NCBI GenBank assembly: GCA_013399305.1
Contig: VXAI01000028.1
Coordinates: 3,849,575 to 3,913,574 of the forward strand
Source: Rostratula benghalensis
Taxonomy: Eukaryota; Chordata; Aves; Charadriiformes; Rostratulidae
Direction: 5' to 3'
DNA: 64,000 nt
The stretch's first letter is position 1. Each line of letters starts with the position of its first letter. Below, piece by piece: positions 11,357 to 26,300 of the stretch. Made by a program: the position numbers and the translations under genes. The notes beneath the pieces are model-generated. The model saw nothing but the letters and a program-made list of their open reading frames with translations, made no database searches and was not told the origin of the DNA.

Positions 11357-14300
11357 GTAATTCTTAGGGCAAAATTGTAGGTTGTGCCTGCACTAGAAAT
11401 AAAAAATGCACAAGATTGTGAGATTGTTGTAGTTCGTCAGCAAATGAGGGAGGCAAGAATGCTTTAAGAAATGGGTTATGACACTCTAACTGCATTGCAT
11501 TTTGTTGTGCAAAACAAAAATTTTGATTTTTCCAGGGGAAAGAGTCTGCTCTGGTGGCTCTGAAAGACTTCAGTAGACCCCAGTCTGCAGAGGAAGGCAA
11601 GGTATGCCAAGGAATGAGGTGGAGAAGGTACTCGCCAAGGCACAGAGGGCTGGACTTATCTTGGGGAGAAAACACAGGGGTGAATAAGGGGGAGCAGACA
11701 CTTGGGACAGTGACCCGAGATGAAGGAATGTGTCTGATTTTTAACCTCTTCTGGATCAGCAAAACTGATGTCCCTCTTGGCTTCTTTCTTGCTGTGGGAT
11801 TCATAAGAAACAGTCAAGTCAGAGCTTTGGCTGGCAGGTTTGGGACTGTCTCTCTGAACCGTACTGCCATCGTTTCTGTGGGGACATGGGTCTGAAAGCA
11901 ACCTGCAGAGCTCACCTGGGACAGCACAAGGCAAGTGTCCTACTGAGGGAGTGGTATAAATACTTCTGCTGGGGAATCTCCCTGGCTCTTTCTAGGTGAG
12001 AGGTGAAGGGTGCCAATGGGCAGGCTGGCTTATGTCCCAACTGAATTAGCTCTGCTATCCAGGAGTCTCTGTCTTCACAGCCACAATTTTACACCTCTTT
12101 GGAGTGACAGAAAATTCAGGGCTGTAACCCCACTGCCTACAGGGTTACAAGAGAAAAGGACAACCCTCTCCTCCACTGTGAACCTACCTATGTCACATCT
12201 GAGCAGTGAAGCTCTCTGCTTCCCCATACTGCCTCCATACTTCTCCAGCATCTCCATCCCTCTCCTTGTTCTTCTACTGTGGTTTCCCTGAGGGTCCTCT
12301 TTGAGGTCTCCCCAAAAGAGCTGAGATGTCTAAGAGCATCCATCTCTCACCATGACAAATAATGAGACCCTTTGCATTGCTGCCCAGCACTGAACGTTTT
12401 CTTTGTGCTCCCAGGCTCTGCAGAAGAAGGACATGTGGGAAGTCAGAGCATGCACCACGAAGCCTCCTCTACTGCAGACACCCTTCAAAGAGGCGGTAGG
12501 GAACCCCAGCCAATATCTGCTGCTGGCTGCAGCTATTCAGGACGCAATGGCACAGCTTATCTGACATTGCTGTTCTCCTCAGAAGCATCCAGCAGGCCAG
12601 AAGTGTCTGTGGTCAGATGCAATGCAACTCTACAGGGCCCAGGATACATCCCCACACTCAGTAGCAGCCTGCAGGCTCCTGGAACGGGTGCCCTGCACAC
12701 CAGCAGAGGGTTTCAGACCAAACACTCAGCTGCCTGAAAGAGCATTAAGACTAATTTACCCTAGAAAAGTTACTCCGGTAAAAGTACACTGGAATCCTGT
12801 TGTGGATAAGGCCTAAAAGTTCACAAAGCTGAGTATCAGTGTTATTCTGCTCTGGAAATGAACAATGGAGACTTTCTTAACCAGTAATGTTCCATGGGAG
12901 ATGGTGATATCTGTGGGCTGGTGCTGTTTTAATTAAATGGGGATCTGGCCCAGTGATATCTGTCTTTTTTGCTTTTGAGTACTTTGATCACTTGTGCTAG
13001 TTAAGGATTTTTACAGATATATATTTTTTTTTTTTTGACAGAGTACTCTATTGTAAGATCTGTGAGGTTTTACATTTAGGATCTCCTGCATAGTGTTCAC
13101 ATCACAGATGGGGATGTTAAAATGTATTTCCCAAGCACTGACCCAATTGCATGGCAGATCAAAGCACAGTGTCGAGGGTGGGGGAGGAGGAAAAACTAAA
13201 AAACAAATCTCACAGTTTTCTTGGATTTCTTTGTTAACATTTTCCAGTGAGTGCTGGTATTTACTCTGCAAGATTTGCTGTAATATTTTTATCATGAGTT
13301 GGGTGAATGTGAATACCTGACACCAGCTGACTGGTAATAAAACAACTTAAGCCAAAAGACTACATTGGTCACTTCCCACACGCAACATGCAATTTGGTCA
13401 GCAGAATCCGGACATGAAGAGGAGTAAAGAGTTTGTGCTTCAGGGACAAGATGTGGCAGAATCATTATACAACTGTCTCCATTTAAAAATTTATCTTATG
13501 CAACTTATGTGTATACAATTCTTGGTTTCTAAAGAAAGGAACTTCTGTGTTAGTTTTTATATTATTTTTTTTTGTAACTTGTCCCCATAGGAAATTTTTA
13601 CTGTTATATCTTTGCTAGTGTAAGTAAAAAGATGCTTGTTTGCTATAAATATAGCCTTTAAAAGGCATCCTAAATCCTTTACAAAGTAACACAATGAAGA
13701 CAGAACTTCCTAGTCACAGCTCCCTCTAGAATTAGAAGACTTAATACATCTAAAATCACATATCTTTTATTCTAGTACAGGCCAATAGACCCAAATTTTC
13801 AGGTAGGCTAACACTTTTATTTTGCAGTGGTAGTACAAATGAATAAGGTGCTATTATGTCTACAGAGATTGTAACACAAAGAGGCAGAAAAATGCAAGTT
13901 GGCCTCCTTCGAAAATCATAATCTGTTTTGAGATAGCTTAAATTAATTCATGAGAAGTCTCTGGTTCTTCTGGCTTTTAACACTTTTAGATCAGATGTTT
14001 AAATTTTCTCTGTGACCAGGAGGTCAAAGAGACAGGGGAGAAAAAGAGGAGAGAAGGAGTATTAATTGCTCACCTCCCATAGCTGTGCTTGTACTAGCAA
14101 ACATTGCAAGAGCTCTTGGCACCATGTCCAAGTGCTCTGGGATGGAGCTGCTTGAGAAATTACTGCACCGTGTTGCTCTTTGGGCACTTTGCCTGGAAAT
14201 GATAGCAATTGCTTCATGATTTTCAGGATTGACTGCAAGGAGGGTGGGGCAGGGCAAGGAGGAAAAAAACGTGGAGATGGGCAAGACCCAACAGACAGCA

Positions 14301-17300
14301 ACCTGACCTGACCCAAGAAGAGTTCAGACAGCCGAAGTTCCAGTCTGATTAATTGCTGTACCCTCCATTGCCACAATAATCACACACACAAGCACGACAG
14401 ACACAGCACTACGTGGAAGCAGTATTTACTGCACCGTGCCCAAAGAATGGCTGCCTTGGGCTTGGTCAAGAAGAGCAAGCCCCAAAAAGCTGTCAAAAGA
14501 CTCTGCCCTGCCAGCCTACACAGAGTTCAGCTCCCTGAATTAAACCACCAGGACAAGACAGAACAGAGAAACCACTCTTTCACATCTGGTCTCAGCCTGC
14601 TCATGGTTTAGAGATTATTCTAGCAGTATTTTTTCTTTAGCTTCACCCAGAACACTTCCAGTATCTTGAGAGACCCTTTCTTTTCCTGTTGGTGCCTTTA
14701 ATATTCCTTGGTTTTTTTTCTGCAGACCAGGATGAGCTTTACCTAACTTTATAAGATCTGTGAGTCTGTACCTCACCACTGAAGTGCATAGAGCAGCCAC
14801 AACAGCAGAGCACTTGGGGGACCTGCCACCATTCTTTCCTATCCTTACTCCAGGGACTACTCAAAGTTGTTTTCCTACAACCCTGACTAGACTTTTCTTC
14901 ACTCTTCCTTTCCCACTCCTTGCAGTATTTTGCACTGTGCTACCAGCCATCACTTTATCCCAGTTATTTTCACCTATTTTCCCTTTCCTTGTTTTTCTTC
15001 CATTGCTCTGTAATGCCTCAACTTTTCGCAGGGTACATGGTACTTGACGTGAGTAATGCTTCTGGCTGCACTGCACAGTCTCTCTCTATTCATTCAGATA
15101 TCTGCCGAAGCTGCTTGCAGTAGTGCCACTGATTTCTCACACAGCCAGGATTTCATTTCCTGTACCTGAATCTCAGCTAAAACATGATCACTGGTAAATT
15201 CTTTAGTACTGCATCAGCTTCCCTCTGTTCCTATCTGTTAAAATGGAAGGACAATGCTTTTTCACAAGTAGAGGAATAACTGATGCAAATTGATAATGTG
15301 AATTCCTAAATAATCTTAAATCCCATATCTGAAAGACTCTCACCCCACCCTTAACCACGGTGCTTCAGACCAATGGGAAGTGCTTGTTCTCAGAACTTTG
15401 TTTTGAGGATTCTGAAAGATCTGGAGCAAGCTCCCCATGCAAACAAATAGACCAGTGGGAGATAATGGACTGCCATTCTTGGCCAGCTGTTCTCATCTCC
15501 ATGATGCTGCTGGCAGAGTAGCTCTTCTGACCTCTTCCTAAGTCAGTCCAGGCAACCTGTGATCATTTCATCAATTTAAACAGGTGGGCGTAGTTAATCT
15601 ACCTGATTACTGTCTTCTGTATGTCAGGGACACTCATTCAATCTCTACTTTGAGCAGAGCTGTGAGGGAAGTAACACCAGCAGTGGCAAGTATAGCTAAT
15701 CCTGGGCAAGGATGGGTACACACAGCTGCAGTCACTTACTCAGGGCTGTGTACTGAGGTGCTGGCAGAACTATAGAGTGTGCTGAAGCATCAAGGCTTTT
15801 AGCAGCCCCATGGCCTCTTGGACAGTCTATACCTCTTCTAAAGGTCAAGCTATTTTTCCGGTTCTGTTCTGCAGTAGGTAGCAGTGACAGATGGTCTCCT
15901 AGTGCTTTCATTTGCCTTATGCCTCTCCCTGAACACCCACCTACTTTGATTAGTCATGCAATTAAGTCCGTGGAGGCACTCTTGTGACTGAGGTCCAGAA
16001 AGCAAGACCTTATGGTAGACATGAACGAGAGACAGAGACATTTGAACTGCTCCCTTGTGCAGTGGAAGCACTGTAGATGCCAATGTGGTCCATGAAATTC
16101 ACTTTTCCATGCTAGTGTCACCTTAAGATAAAAGGCTAGGCCGTACAGTCATTCCTAAACTCACAGCAGAGGGAAAGATCAGCTTTGTTTTGCAACAGAA
16201 TAGTTTAGTGCACGGCATGAGCAAGGAAGATTAGCAACAACCTGCCATTCCCACGTGCTTCAGACATGGATTGAACAGACGGGATAATAATTGGCTGCAA
16301 TAAACTACAAGGGAGCAGGAATTATGAATGAATAAAGCAAATGAAATCATATACTTATGCAATTTTAAAGACTACTGCATTATTTAACTTCACTCAGCTA
16401 CAACAACTGCAGGCCGCCTTGGATAAATCAGGCCATTTTCCAGGCTGCGAGTGACTATGCTTGGAGTCATGAGTCAAATGATTAATTTTTGTAGCTATGC
16501 TTTTGTGCCTTTAATATGGGTTATCCAGAAGTGTTTGAAAAACAGGCTTGCAGCTATATTGCCTTTCTATCTCTTGGGGATTCATCAAAAATAGAGAAGC
16601 CCTTTGATACAGCATCCATCAGGGCTATGTAACAGCTCAGACAGAGAAAACACATCTCATTCGGAAACTATAGGTTGGGAGGAGCTATTTATTTTACAAT
16701 GAAGAGGAGTTTCCCATTCAAAGCTTTTTTGATAAGAAGAGTCTAGGCATCATCTATAGCCGGTGTGTTGAGTGTTTTTTTTTTCTCCCAAAAGAAGCTA
16801 TGCATCATCATCTGTGGACATTTTATGGGAGGCCAGTTTTCACTTCCCTTAAGTGTTTTTGCAATTCTCTTCTTTCAACAGACAACTTCTCTGCCAAGAG
16901 CCATGCGGCCTGGACATACAAGTAGAACCACATGATTAAAGAGTTACACAATCCAGAAAAGCTGCAACAACACTTCTCCGCCTCCGTCCCCATCCCTTGC
17001 TCATCGCCAGCGGGCAGAGCCTGTTGGGGTTCAAAACCTCCACCCCTCACATCACATTGCTGCTGCCAGACCGAGGGAAAAGGCTGCAAGCTGGAAGGGC
17101 CTGGCGCTTCAGATCCTAGGCAGAGTCCTCAGGACTCAGCGGGATCATGGTTTTCAGTCCTTGCAGGGCTCAGTCTGGCCAGTTAGCCTGCCCTGTGTTT
17201 TATAGGCCAGAGAACTTCATTAAGATTTCAAAAGAACAAACTGGGCAGCCAGGCGTGCAGAAATACGTGGGCAGGGAAAGCGGGAGCTGAGCTGAGCTGT

Positions 17301-20300
17301 GAAGAGTGAGTTGGGTTTGTTGTAAAATGTAGCTGGTACCTGCAAGCCCTGCTGTGCAGAGCAGCACTATGTTTATCTGTTTGTCGTTGGCTGGAGGGTT
17401 TCTGTTTGCAAACCAAGATCTCTGAGCGATAATTAAAAATGTATATTGGTCTGTCATATATAAAAGTGGGTTATTTTATTTGTATTTATTCAGAACATGT
17501 TGCCATGCCCACCACTAATACCAGCCACGCGAATATTATGGAAGGAGAAGGAGGTGAAAGAGCCATATGCTGCCATCACCTTTTTTAGCTTTCTTCCAAA
17601 TCTTACATTTGCAGACAACATGAACAAAAATGGATCATTTCTTCACAAAACCCTCAAAATCAAAACCCAGGTAGTTGGATACTTTTGTTATACTGGCTCC
17701 TTAATTTTGTCAGAAGCATTCTTTAGCATCTTAAAGCAATACCTTCCTCACACTGACATCACATAGCAGCTCCTATGAATTTTACCCCTGTGGTGTAAGT
17801 ATATCTTACAACAAACTCCAGACAAAAGTTTCATTTCCAAGCTTCCTCAACCATTAAACCCCAGAAGACTGAAGAGTATTTTTAGAGATCATCAGAAAGA
17901 TATCTATATTTATGACATGTTCTTGAAACAAATGATCAACACATTTTCATGCGGTTGCAGTGGTAGGATTAGAGATGTAAGGTAAAATAAAAAGCAAATT
18001 CTCTGAGAAACTGTATATTTGTGACTTACATATGATGCTGAACTAATCTCTGATCCTGTAAGTCATTGGAAATATTCCACAGATGCTACATAACCTTTAT
18101 GCTAATTTTTAAAACGTCCCAAACAAGAGCTTAACTTTGCACCAATTTAGAAACATTGACTTTCACTAGCCAGAGTTGTATAACTTCCAACCAGAGAAAT
18201 ATTTTGGAAATACACCAGGATAAGAGCCCAAAAAGTTCTACAGATTTATTTCTCCCTTAAAAATAATGATGTTTGTCAGAATGAATATTAGGAGGGCTCA
18301 TGTGTATTTTTTTACACTCCACCCCTCACCTCAAGCCTTCAGGAAAATTTTCCAAAGGACAGTTTTTACAGGGAAAGGGAACCCACTGAAAGAAAAGGTT
18401 TCTGCAACGCTGGTTTCCCATGTTACAGTAGTTAGATATGAAAACTTTCTGAACAGTTCTAAGACATATACTTGGAGACTTAAATTACATAGTAAGACTG
18501 AAAACGGAATACTTCTGTATATGATTATTAAATCCTTCCTTGATACATACAAATAAATTACCTGTTGTATTACAGAAATTCTGAGTAGGTTATTTATTTA
18601 TTTTAAATCTATTATCTTTAAATTCCCCATCCAACTGAAACTGGTTTTCTAACACTTACTATGCTATGAACTGTCAGATAACACAGAATTGCTGTAGCAT
18701 TTTCAGGAGGAAAGGGTGGGCAGGAACAAACTCTTCTACAGAGTTCTCTACTGCAGGACAGAGGACTTGGTCAGGCCTGTGGTCAGCTCAGCCTCAAGAG
18801 CTTTGCTTCAGCATGGGCACTAAATTGTTCTTTTGGTTCCCTGAGGAGTTTCTGGGAGGAAATGTCTGGCAGGTACAGCCTGTGGTACTAAAGCTCTTAA
18901 AAATCGCAGCACAGAGGCAAATTTTACCCTAGGGTAGTTTGACTTGGTAATAATGTCTTAAAAAAAAATAATTGCACCATTTTAGATCAGACAACAACCT
19001 GCCACCAGAAGTTTAAAACAAAACAAAACAACAAAACAAAAAACAACATGCACACACCCCCAAAAAAACCCAACAGAAAACCCAAACCTGTTTTTCAGGT
19101 CTACTGAGGTATAAATGCATACAGTGAAAGCCTCTTAAGGCTTAGCACTTTTGTTCTAGATAGCCACATGATCTGTTACGAAGAAATTGTCCAAAAATCA
19201 GAGCCTTCCTTCTGTTCTTCAGTGGTTTTCCCTAGTTCCTGGGACTACTTTTGTTAAGTATTCATTGCTATGGTTTGGTCAAATAGTTTGAAACCTGTGA
19301 GATGTGTGATATGAAATTATCCTGCCAAATAGCTGTGCCAGATAGCATTCATTTCTAGCACCAGACTTGATGGAAGTAATTTTTTAAAACAACAGACCGA
19401 TGAATAACAAATAATTATTTTCAATAATGAATAGTAAGTGCATTTCCTCACGTAAAGCGTTTGCCATAAGAGAACCATTCCCAGTGGTTAAACATTTACA
19501 CCTGTATGTCTAACTGGCACGATACCCAACTGCTTTCCCCTATAGGTCTCAGCACTGTTTAAGTTCTATTTTGCCTTGTCCTAAAGATGGAAACAAAATG
19601 TCCAGACTGCACAAATTCATTGGAACCTTGGAGCTGTGCCAACATACAATAGTCCAGAAATTTTTGATTTTTCTAGCCCCTGCAAATCCATTTTGTAATT
19701 GAACTGCCCTTTTACTGCAAAAGCCCAAGTGCCCATTCTCCATTACAGCCTTGTTTTCCACCCTCCCATTTAACATAGTCATCATTAAATTAATTGAGAT
19801 GTCATCAATATAAAGCCAATACTCCTTTCAGGTTACATGCCTTCCACTCCTTCCCTCTGGCCACCTTTGTGGTTTCATATTTACATACATTAAAAATGCA
19901 TTTTCTTTCTTTTATGTCTGCCTGAGAGTTGCACAGCATCAGGAAAGCTTTTAATTCTCAGAGATTTGAATTTCAAACCTGCTTGCAATTTATGGAGACT
20001 AATAAGTAAACACACTGATGGAAAATTCCCAAGCAGTTCCAATAACTATACATACAGTGTTGACTAATTTACCAGGCAGTAAATCATAAAGGGAGGGACT
20101 GTGCCTTTCTTATTAATCCATTCAAGAACAACAGATTTCAGTGTTATTTATATAAGGTCCAGAAAATAAAAAAATACAGGCAAAAAATATGAGAATAAAT
20201 TACATCCTTTAAAAAACCCCACAACCCCATGATTCAACGGAAGCAAAGTCCCCAAGTGTTTGGATGTCGGAAAGAAAGGTGGCAAGAGGAATGCTACTGT

Positions 20301-23300
20301 CACCCATTTGCTCCCTGCATCTCTCTTTAGACCTCTTTAGAAGACATTTTATTCATGCCACCAGCTCCAGGGCACAAGTCATGTCTGGCTACATCAATCA
20401 TGTGGATTCGCGCTGTCTGATGCAAAATAGAATGATGCATTGACTCTGCAACCAAAATGTAGAGCAGGTTAAAGAAGACTAAGTTTTACAGTAGTTTTCT
20501 GAGAAGCAGAGAGGCAAAGTGCTGAAGCAGAGAGGACTGGGGATGGGGCAAGCCTTTTTGCTTACTCCCACAGGGATGTGCCACAGACTGCAGTGAGCCC
20601 AAGCACAGTTATCACCATACATCTGGTACTGCACTTCATTAATCAGATACAATAAATGAAATATATGATAAATCTCTGGTATATGAGAATGACATAAGGA
20701 GTTAAGCCATGGGGCAGTTTGATCCCGGAGAGATGTTAGTAAGATGTCAGCCCAAGTCACTTTTCTCAGGGACAGTGTTACGGGTGTGAACAGGAGCCCA
20801 GCACCAACCATCGTGCCTTTTGAGATAGCTTTCAGACATCTTCACAGCTTCCAGCAAACATGGTACAGAGAAGGACAAATCTTTGCCAGAAAATTTCATC
20901 CAGAACTTTCCTTGGGCTGTCCTAAGGACACTAAGGAGACACTTTCCTCAATACCTTATTCATAGAATGTTTATTCCAGCTCTTTTGCCATAAAGCAAGG
21001 CAGGTCACTTCTTTCCTTCATCAGGAGGTCATTGTCTCCTCAACTAGGAGCCACCCTTTCACCTCTCCCTGCAATGCACTGTCTGGAGACACCCTGGAGC
21101 AGCCAACGGGTTTAAAATCAATACAGGCCCTTAAGTAGCCACTCCATTTTTATGGGCTAGAGCCCTTTGGCACCTTGTTTGGAAGCTTGGAAACAGATAC
21201 AAATCTGCTCTCAAAGATTATTTACTGCACCACAGAAAACAAGCTCCGGTTCTGATTCACTTGCCTTCCAGATTAGAAAACCTTTATGCCCAAATTTGCC
21301 CCTTTATGATATTCAAATGCAATGGCTTACCATTATGAAGGGAGTAAGCGCCTTAAGAGAACAAGTCCTAACCACTGATGGTTTCTAATAAATGCCATTT
21401 TATTTTTCCTCAAGAGTATTTCTTGGAAAATATTTTGCCTGCTTTGCTTCTAAGAAAAGTAATTTGGTACTGTTGGCTTGATTGTAAAATTGATTTGACC
21501 TTCTACAAATAATCTGACATCATGGCGTGTTGCTGAGCTTTTTGAAGTGCATTAGGTTGTTCATACAGCAGGGCTTTCTCCTGTTTATTCTGTACGGCCT
21601 CTTTGTATAACTGGCAGAAACATTTCCAAAGCTTCCATAAAAATAACTTCAAGTAACTGACAAAACCCCAAAGATTTGAAATCCCAATGGAATACGTAAT
21701 AATAAGTTTCAACGGGCGCAGTGAAGAATAACTGGTTTTCGACTGGCTCTACTTCTAATGCTGTAGGTCTTGCAAACTATGGCCTCCCTTCTCCCCAGTG
21801 TGGATGGCTGCTATGGAGCTCATTACATTCAGGTTAGAATTAGTGGCAATATTTCATCTATACCTCTTATGTCTTCAGAGAAACATGATGTAATTCAAGA
21901 ATGAGCTATACAAGTTCACTTAGCTCATACCTTGTTAATTTGGCAGGCATGTATGGGATGATGAAGAAGCCATCAATCCTGTTATGGGAAGAGGAACCAG
22001 ACACATGCAGAGAGAAACATGAGAGAAAAGCACTTGAGAGAAAAAACTCCTGTAAATGGAAGATTTTCAAGGCTCCAGGTAGGAACTGCTTAGTGTAGTC
22101 AAGTTAAATTGAATATATTGTATTTCTCTGACAATGTCTAGATGAGGAGGGGTGAATGTCTTTAAAATCTTTTAGCCAGTAAGTTTTTTTATTCCTAAAC
22201 GTGGCTTTCAAAACTTCAAAACAAAGTTCTTGTTTGTGGCCACTCCCTGTTTGTCATCAACAGCTTAAAACATGTATTCAAAGAGCTAATATTCCAGAAA
22301 GCTCTTGCTCTCCCAGGCTGGGCTTGTAATTAGGCCTACTTGGGTAGTACAGAACCAGTGTGGGCAAAAACAGCTCTGCAAAGCCCCCATTGCCTGAGGA
22401 CCATGTGAGCTCCCTCATCCTGGCATGGAACAAAATCAAAACCCACAGGTCCCAACCATAAAATACAATTCAGTAGCTGACAGCATTATTCCCTTATCAC
22501 GTCGTAGAACTTCTCCTCCTGCTTAGCTCTTCACACAAAATATACTGCTGCCTCAGCATTCACCGAAAGAAGTTTGTTGCCAGAGCTCACTGCTTATAGG
22601 AAGGAAGACTTTCTGATTAGAAATAACCTGCTATTTGAAGTGCAACTTCATTTATTTACATGTCCCATTCATTTATGGTTACTTATTTGCACTAGAAATT
22701 TGTTTGTGTTACAAGTGATATTGTTCAGTTTCAGCTGCATGCTAAATCTCCTCTGTGAGAACTGTCACCATCTGAAAGGGTTCTTCAGGCTTGTAAGAAC
22801 CTCAACCTTGCAGGTTGGTGCTGGCCTCAAGGTGGTGATGACTCTGGCTGCAGAGTCCCAGCACACTTTCCTGTATTAGAAAAGAGAATGGAGAGGGGGT
22901 TGTAACAGCTAAGCTCTCCTTCATGAAATAGCAGAAAAAGTAGGTGGATTCTCTCCCAGGTGATATGTATTATGTGCAGTATATCACAAAAAGTAGATGG
23001 GTAAATAAGAAATCTGCCACCAAACTCCCTGAATCACCAACTCTACCATTACTCTCCACAAGCCTCTGCTGCAGATCCCAGTCAGCACTGGGGAGATATC
23101 TAAGATTTGTGCCCCCCACCACTGGCTATCATTACTTATTTGGCATTTCAGGTGTACAGTGCTCACCTGCACAGTGCAGAGGGAGTTCAGCTCGTGAGCC
23201 TCTTCCTCACCCAAGGCCTCCTCCTCTCCACACAGCCTCTGTGCAAAGGACACTGGTAGGAGTGGGGCAGGAGAGCAGCACCTCTGGGTTGTTCACTCTG

Positions 23301-26300
23301 TTAATCCATACCCCATAAAGGCTGAAGATGTTTGTTTTGTTGGGGTTTTTGGACAAGTTAATATTCCTCTTTTGCTATTGTTTTGGTGGTTGAAACAGCA
23401 CCACTTTTCTGTTTGCAGCCCTCTGTGTTGCAGTCCTCTTTTGCCCTCTGAACTGTGTCCTGACATTCCTGAAGAAGAGAAGCCTACAGCTCCTCATGCC
23501 TCTGCTGAAGTCTAAAAACTGAGAGGCGAGACAGCATGCTCACAGCTTAGTGAAGTGCACCTGATGGAGCTAACCAGCACCTCCTGCAATGGGGGCTCTT
23601 TCATCTGCTGGAAAAAAGGGTGACCCTGCTGGCAGGAAGAGAGCTGGAAAAGCCACCCAAGAACAGCCTCCTGCCCCTTCCAGCACTCCAACACCTGGAG
23701 GATGCTGTCTTTCTGCACCAACCTGGCCCGAAGGAGTCCAGCCCAGGGCACAGCCACACACAGCCAGCCACCTGAGGGGCAAAGACAAACTGATTTGGTT
23801 TGTGTTCCCTTCACTGGTAAATTCTATCCCATACCTACCCAAACCAGCTGTTAAACCACAGCTGTCAACACTGCTGCATGTTCATGTATACAGAAATCTC
23901 ACATCATATCAAGTGATGTGACCCAAATATGCATTAAATAACTAACAAATACTGACACAAAACCTTTTGCAGAGTCTGTTATTGGCTTCAGTGGTAAGGT
24001 GTTCACCCAGACTTCAGTTCTGCCCTACAAGCACCACCACCAAAATCACTGGGAGAACAAAAGGATGGGCTCTCCCAGCAAGAAGGCACAGGCACCACTT
24101 TAGAGTCTGCAACTATAGAGCCAAATCTTCCTCTGAGCTCTGCACTCAGAGCTGGGGTAGGTTTAGATTGGTAGCAAAGAAAACCAGCCAGCTTGGTCTC
24201 CAACACTGAGGCAGAGAATTAGCTGCTCCCTGGAATCCCACTGGAATTTAAGAGACACAGTAGTTGCTTTTAAAAAGCAAACCCCAAAATATCTTGTAGC
24301 TTCTTCATTCATCCCTCCCCCATTCCTGCATCCTTGCTGCTGCAGGCTGCGATAGCGCTTGAATTGCATTTACTCTAGTGCATGGCTAAGAGTATAACTG
24401 AACCGGCACATTCCCCAACATCCCTGCTCAAGACAAAACACCCAGAGCCTGCTGTGATTCCCTGATCCAGGCTTTAGGGTGGAAGGGCAGGGGGCAAGCA
24501 GGAGGGACAGAGTCCCTGGCTCTCCATCTAACACTACCTCCAGGGGTCTAGTTCTCAGTAGCATCTTTGCTTTGACCTTTCCGAGTTTTGGATCGGGCCA
24601 TAAAGCATGCTGTAGGTGCTGTGTTGGACACTGAGGTAGAAATAAAGTCTGCTCCCCCACTGCAATGGGTTGACCAGCAGCTGCTGTAGCAGCAGTGATA
24701 GAGTACAGGCATGATGAGGGAGGGAAAGCAGTAAAATGGCAGTAGGGATGAAATCAGCTTGAATGACTGTACAGCACTGAAGAGCTAAAACTCTCCTGAT
24801 GTCTTTTAGCCAGGAAAGAAAACCCAGAGAGCATGTTAATACTGTCATGGCTCAATAAAAAAATGTTACAGAAAGGAACACAGCTGGCATCAGAAGTGAC
24901 AAACTTCTGGCAGGGAAGGATTATGAGTGTTGACTTTGACCACAAGACAAGGAAAAAAGCCTGCAGATGAAGACAGAAAGCACCTCCTGAACCATGAGAC
25001 AGGTCTCAAACTCCCTTGCAAGTCTCATCTGTAAGGATGAGAACACAGAGATGCTGAAATGTTGGGTTGTGCAGTACACTGTATGCACTGGGATATGCAG
25101 AGAGGAAAAAAAAAAAACAAAACCCAACAAACAGCTGAGGCAAAAAGAAATAAAGGAAAACTCTGCTGGGAAGAAAAATGCTGGGGCTTGGTTTTCATTA
25201 TCTAAAGCCACAACTCAGAACTGTCTGACTGATGATAAGAGATGTGGATCCATGGAGCTGGATCCAGAGAGGAAAAGGAAAGCTTTAAAACAGCTTCTAT
25301 AAGACATTAAATCAGCTTAATATCAAGCCAGACTGAAAACAAACATTTTAATTCCAGAACATCAAAGCATTGGGAGAGAACATGCTAAAGCAGAAAATTC
25401 CTGAATGAAAAGCTTGGAGTTTTACTCTTTACATATTTGGCAAGTAACTAGTCATATGAATAACGCCAAACCCATATATTCTGCAGAATGTCCTAAGAAA
25501 GGTTGCCTTTAGCCAGAACCCCATTTAGAGCCAGCTGTCAATTCCCTCAATGCCTGATCCCATTTGTGCACATAACCTTGTGTGATTTCAGCTGATGACA
25601 ATCACTTTCTCCTCCAAACTATTGCAGGGGATGCATGTGAGCTGCTATGTGGCTATTGCTTTCCCCCAGAGTGACCTTCACTCAAAGGGTAGCACCTGTT
25701 TGTGTACACAGTCATATTCATGGTCTGAAATTAGAGACATTATTGTAAGCAAAGCTCCTGAAAGCTTCAGTGGATGTTTTGCTTGCCCAAGGACTTGGGG
25801 ATGGCCTACCTTTGTTTCTAAAGCTTTCTGGTCCATTGGGATACAGAGAACTACTGTGTACAAGAATAAAATTACGACTGTGAGGCAATACTACTGTGAG
25901 ATACATAATAATATAGCTGCACTTAAAAGGGTGTTTAACACAAATTAGCTATATCAAATGAACACCAAAGTTATAGACTGCTGAAGCTGACTAAGGTATC
26001 TGAATGCCCAGTTGATTTTGGGTAGGAACAAGGGATTTGAATTCCTTAAATAGCCTTGAACGTTTTGTAGCAGAAAAAAAAATTAAAGTCACTTGCTCCT
26101 AAAGCCTACAAACTTCACCAGAAGATTTTGCCAACCTCTTTTGGGACACATCCCCCCAGCCATAAAACCACTGAAGCCAGAGCCCATCATGCAGACGCTA
26201 TTCACCTCCACGGTGAACACTGGGAGGTGTTTCAGACAGCCATGGCCCCTGAGGTAAGAAATTTCCCAGTATGCATTTATTGTATTCTAGGGAAAACATT

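Noticed and set aside
11554..11934. Open frames of 90-113 codons on both strands after the upstream SDR exon
   Set aside because: Neither translation resembles an SDR or another family, and neither contains the NNAG or YxxxK segments expected of the next exons.
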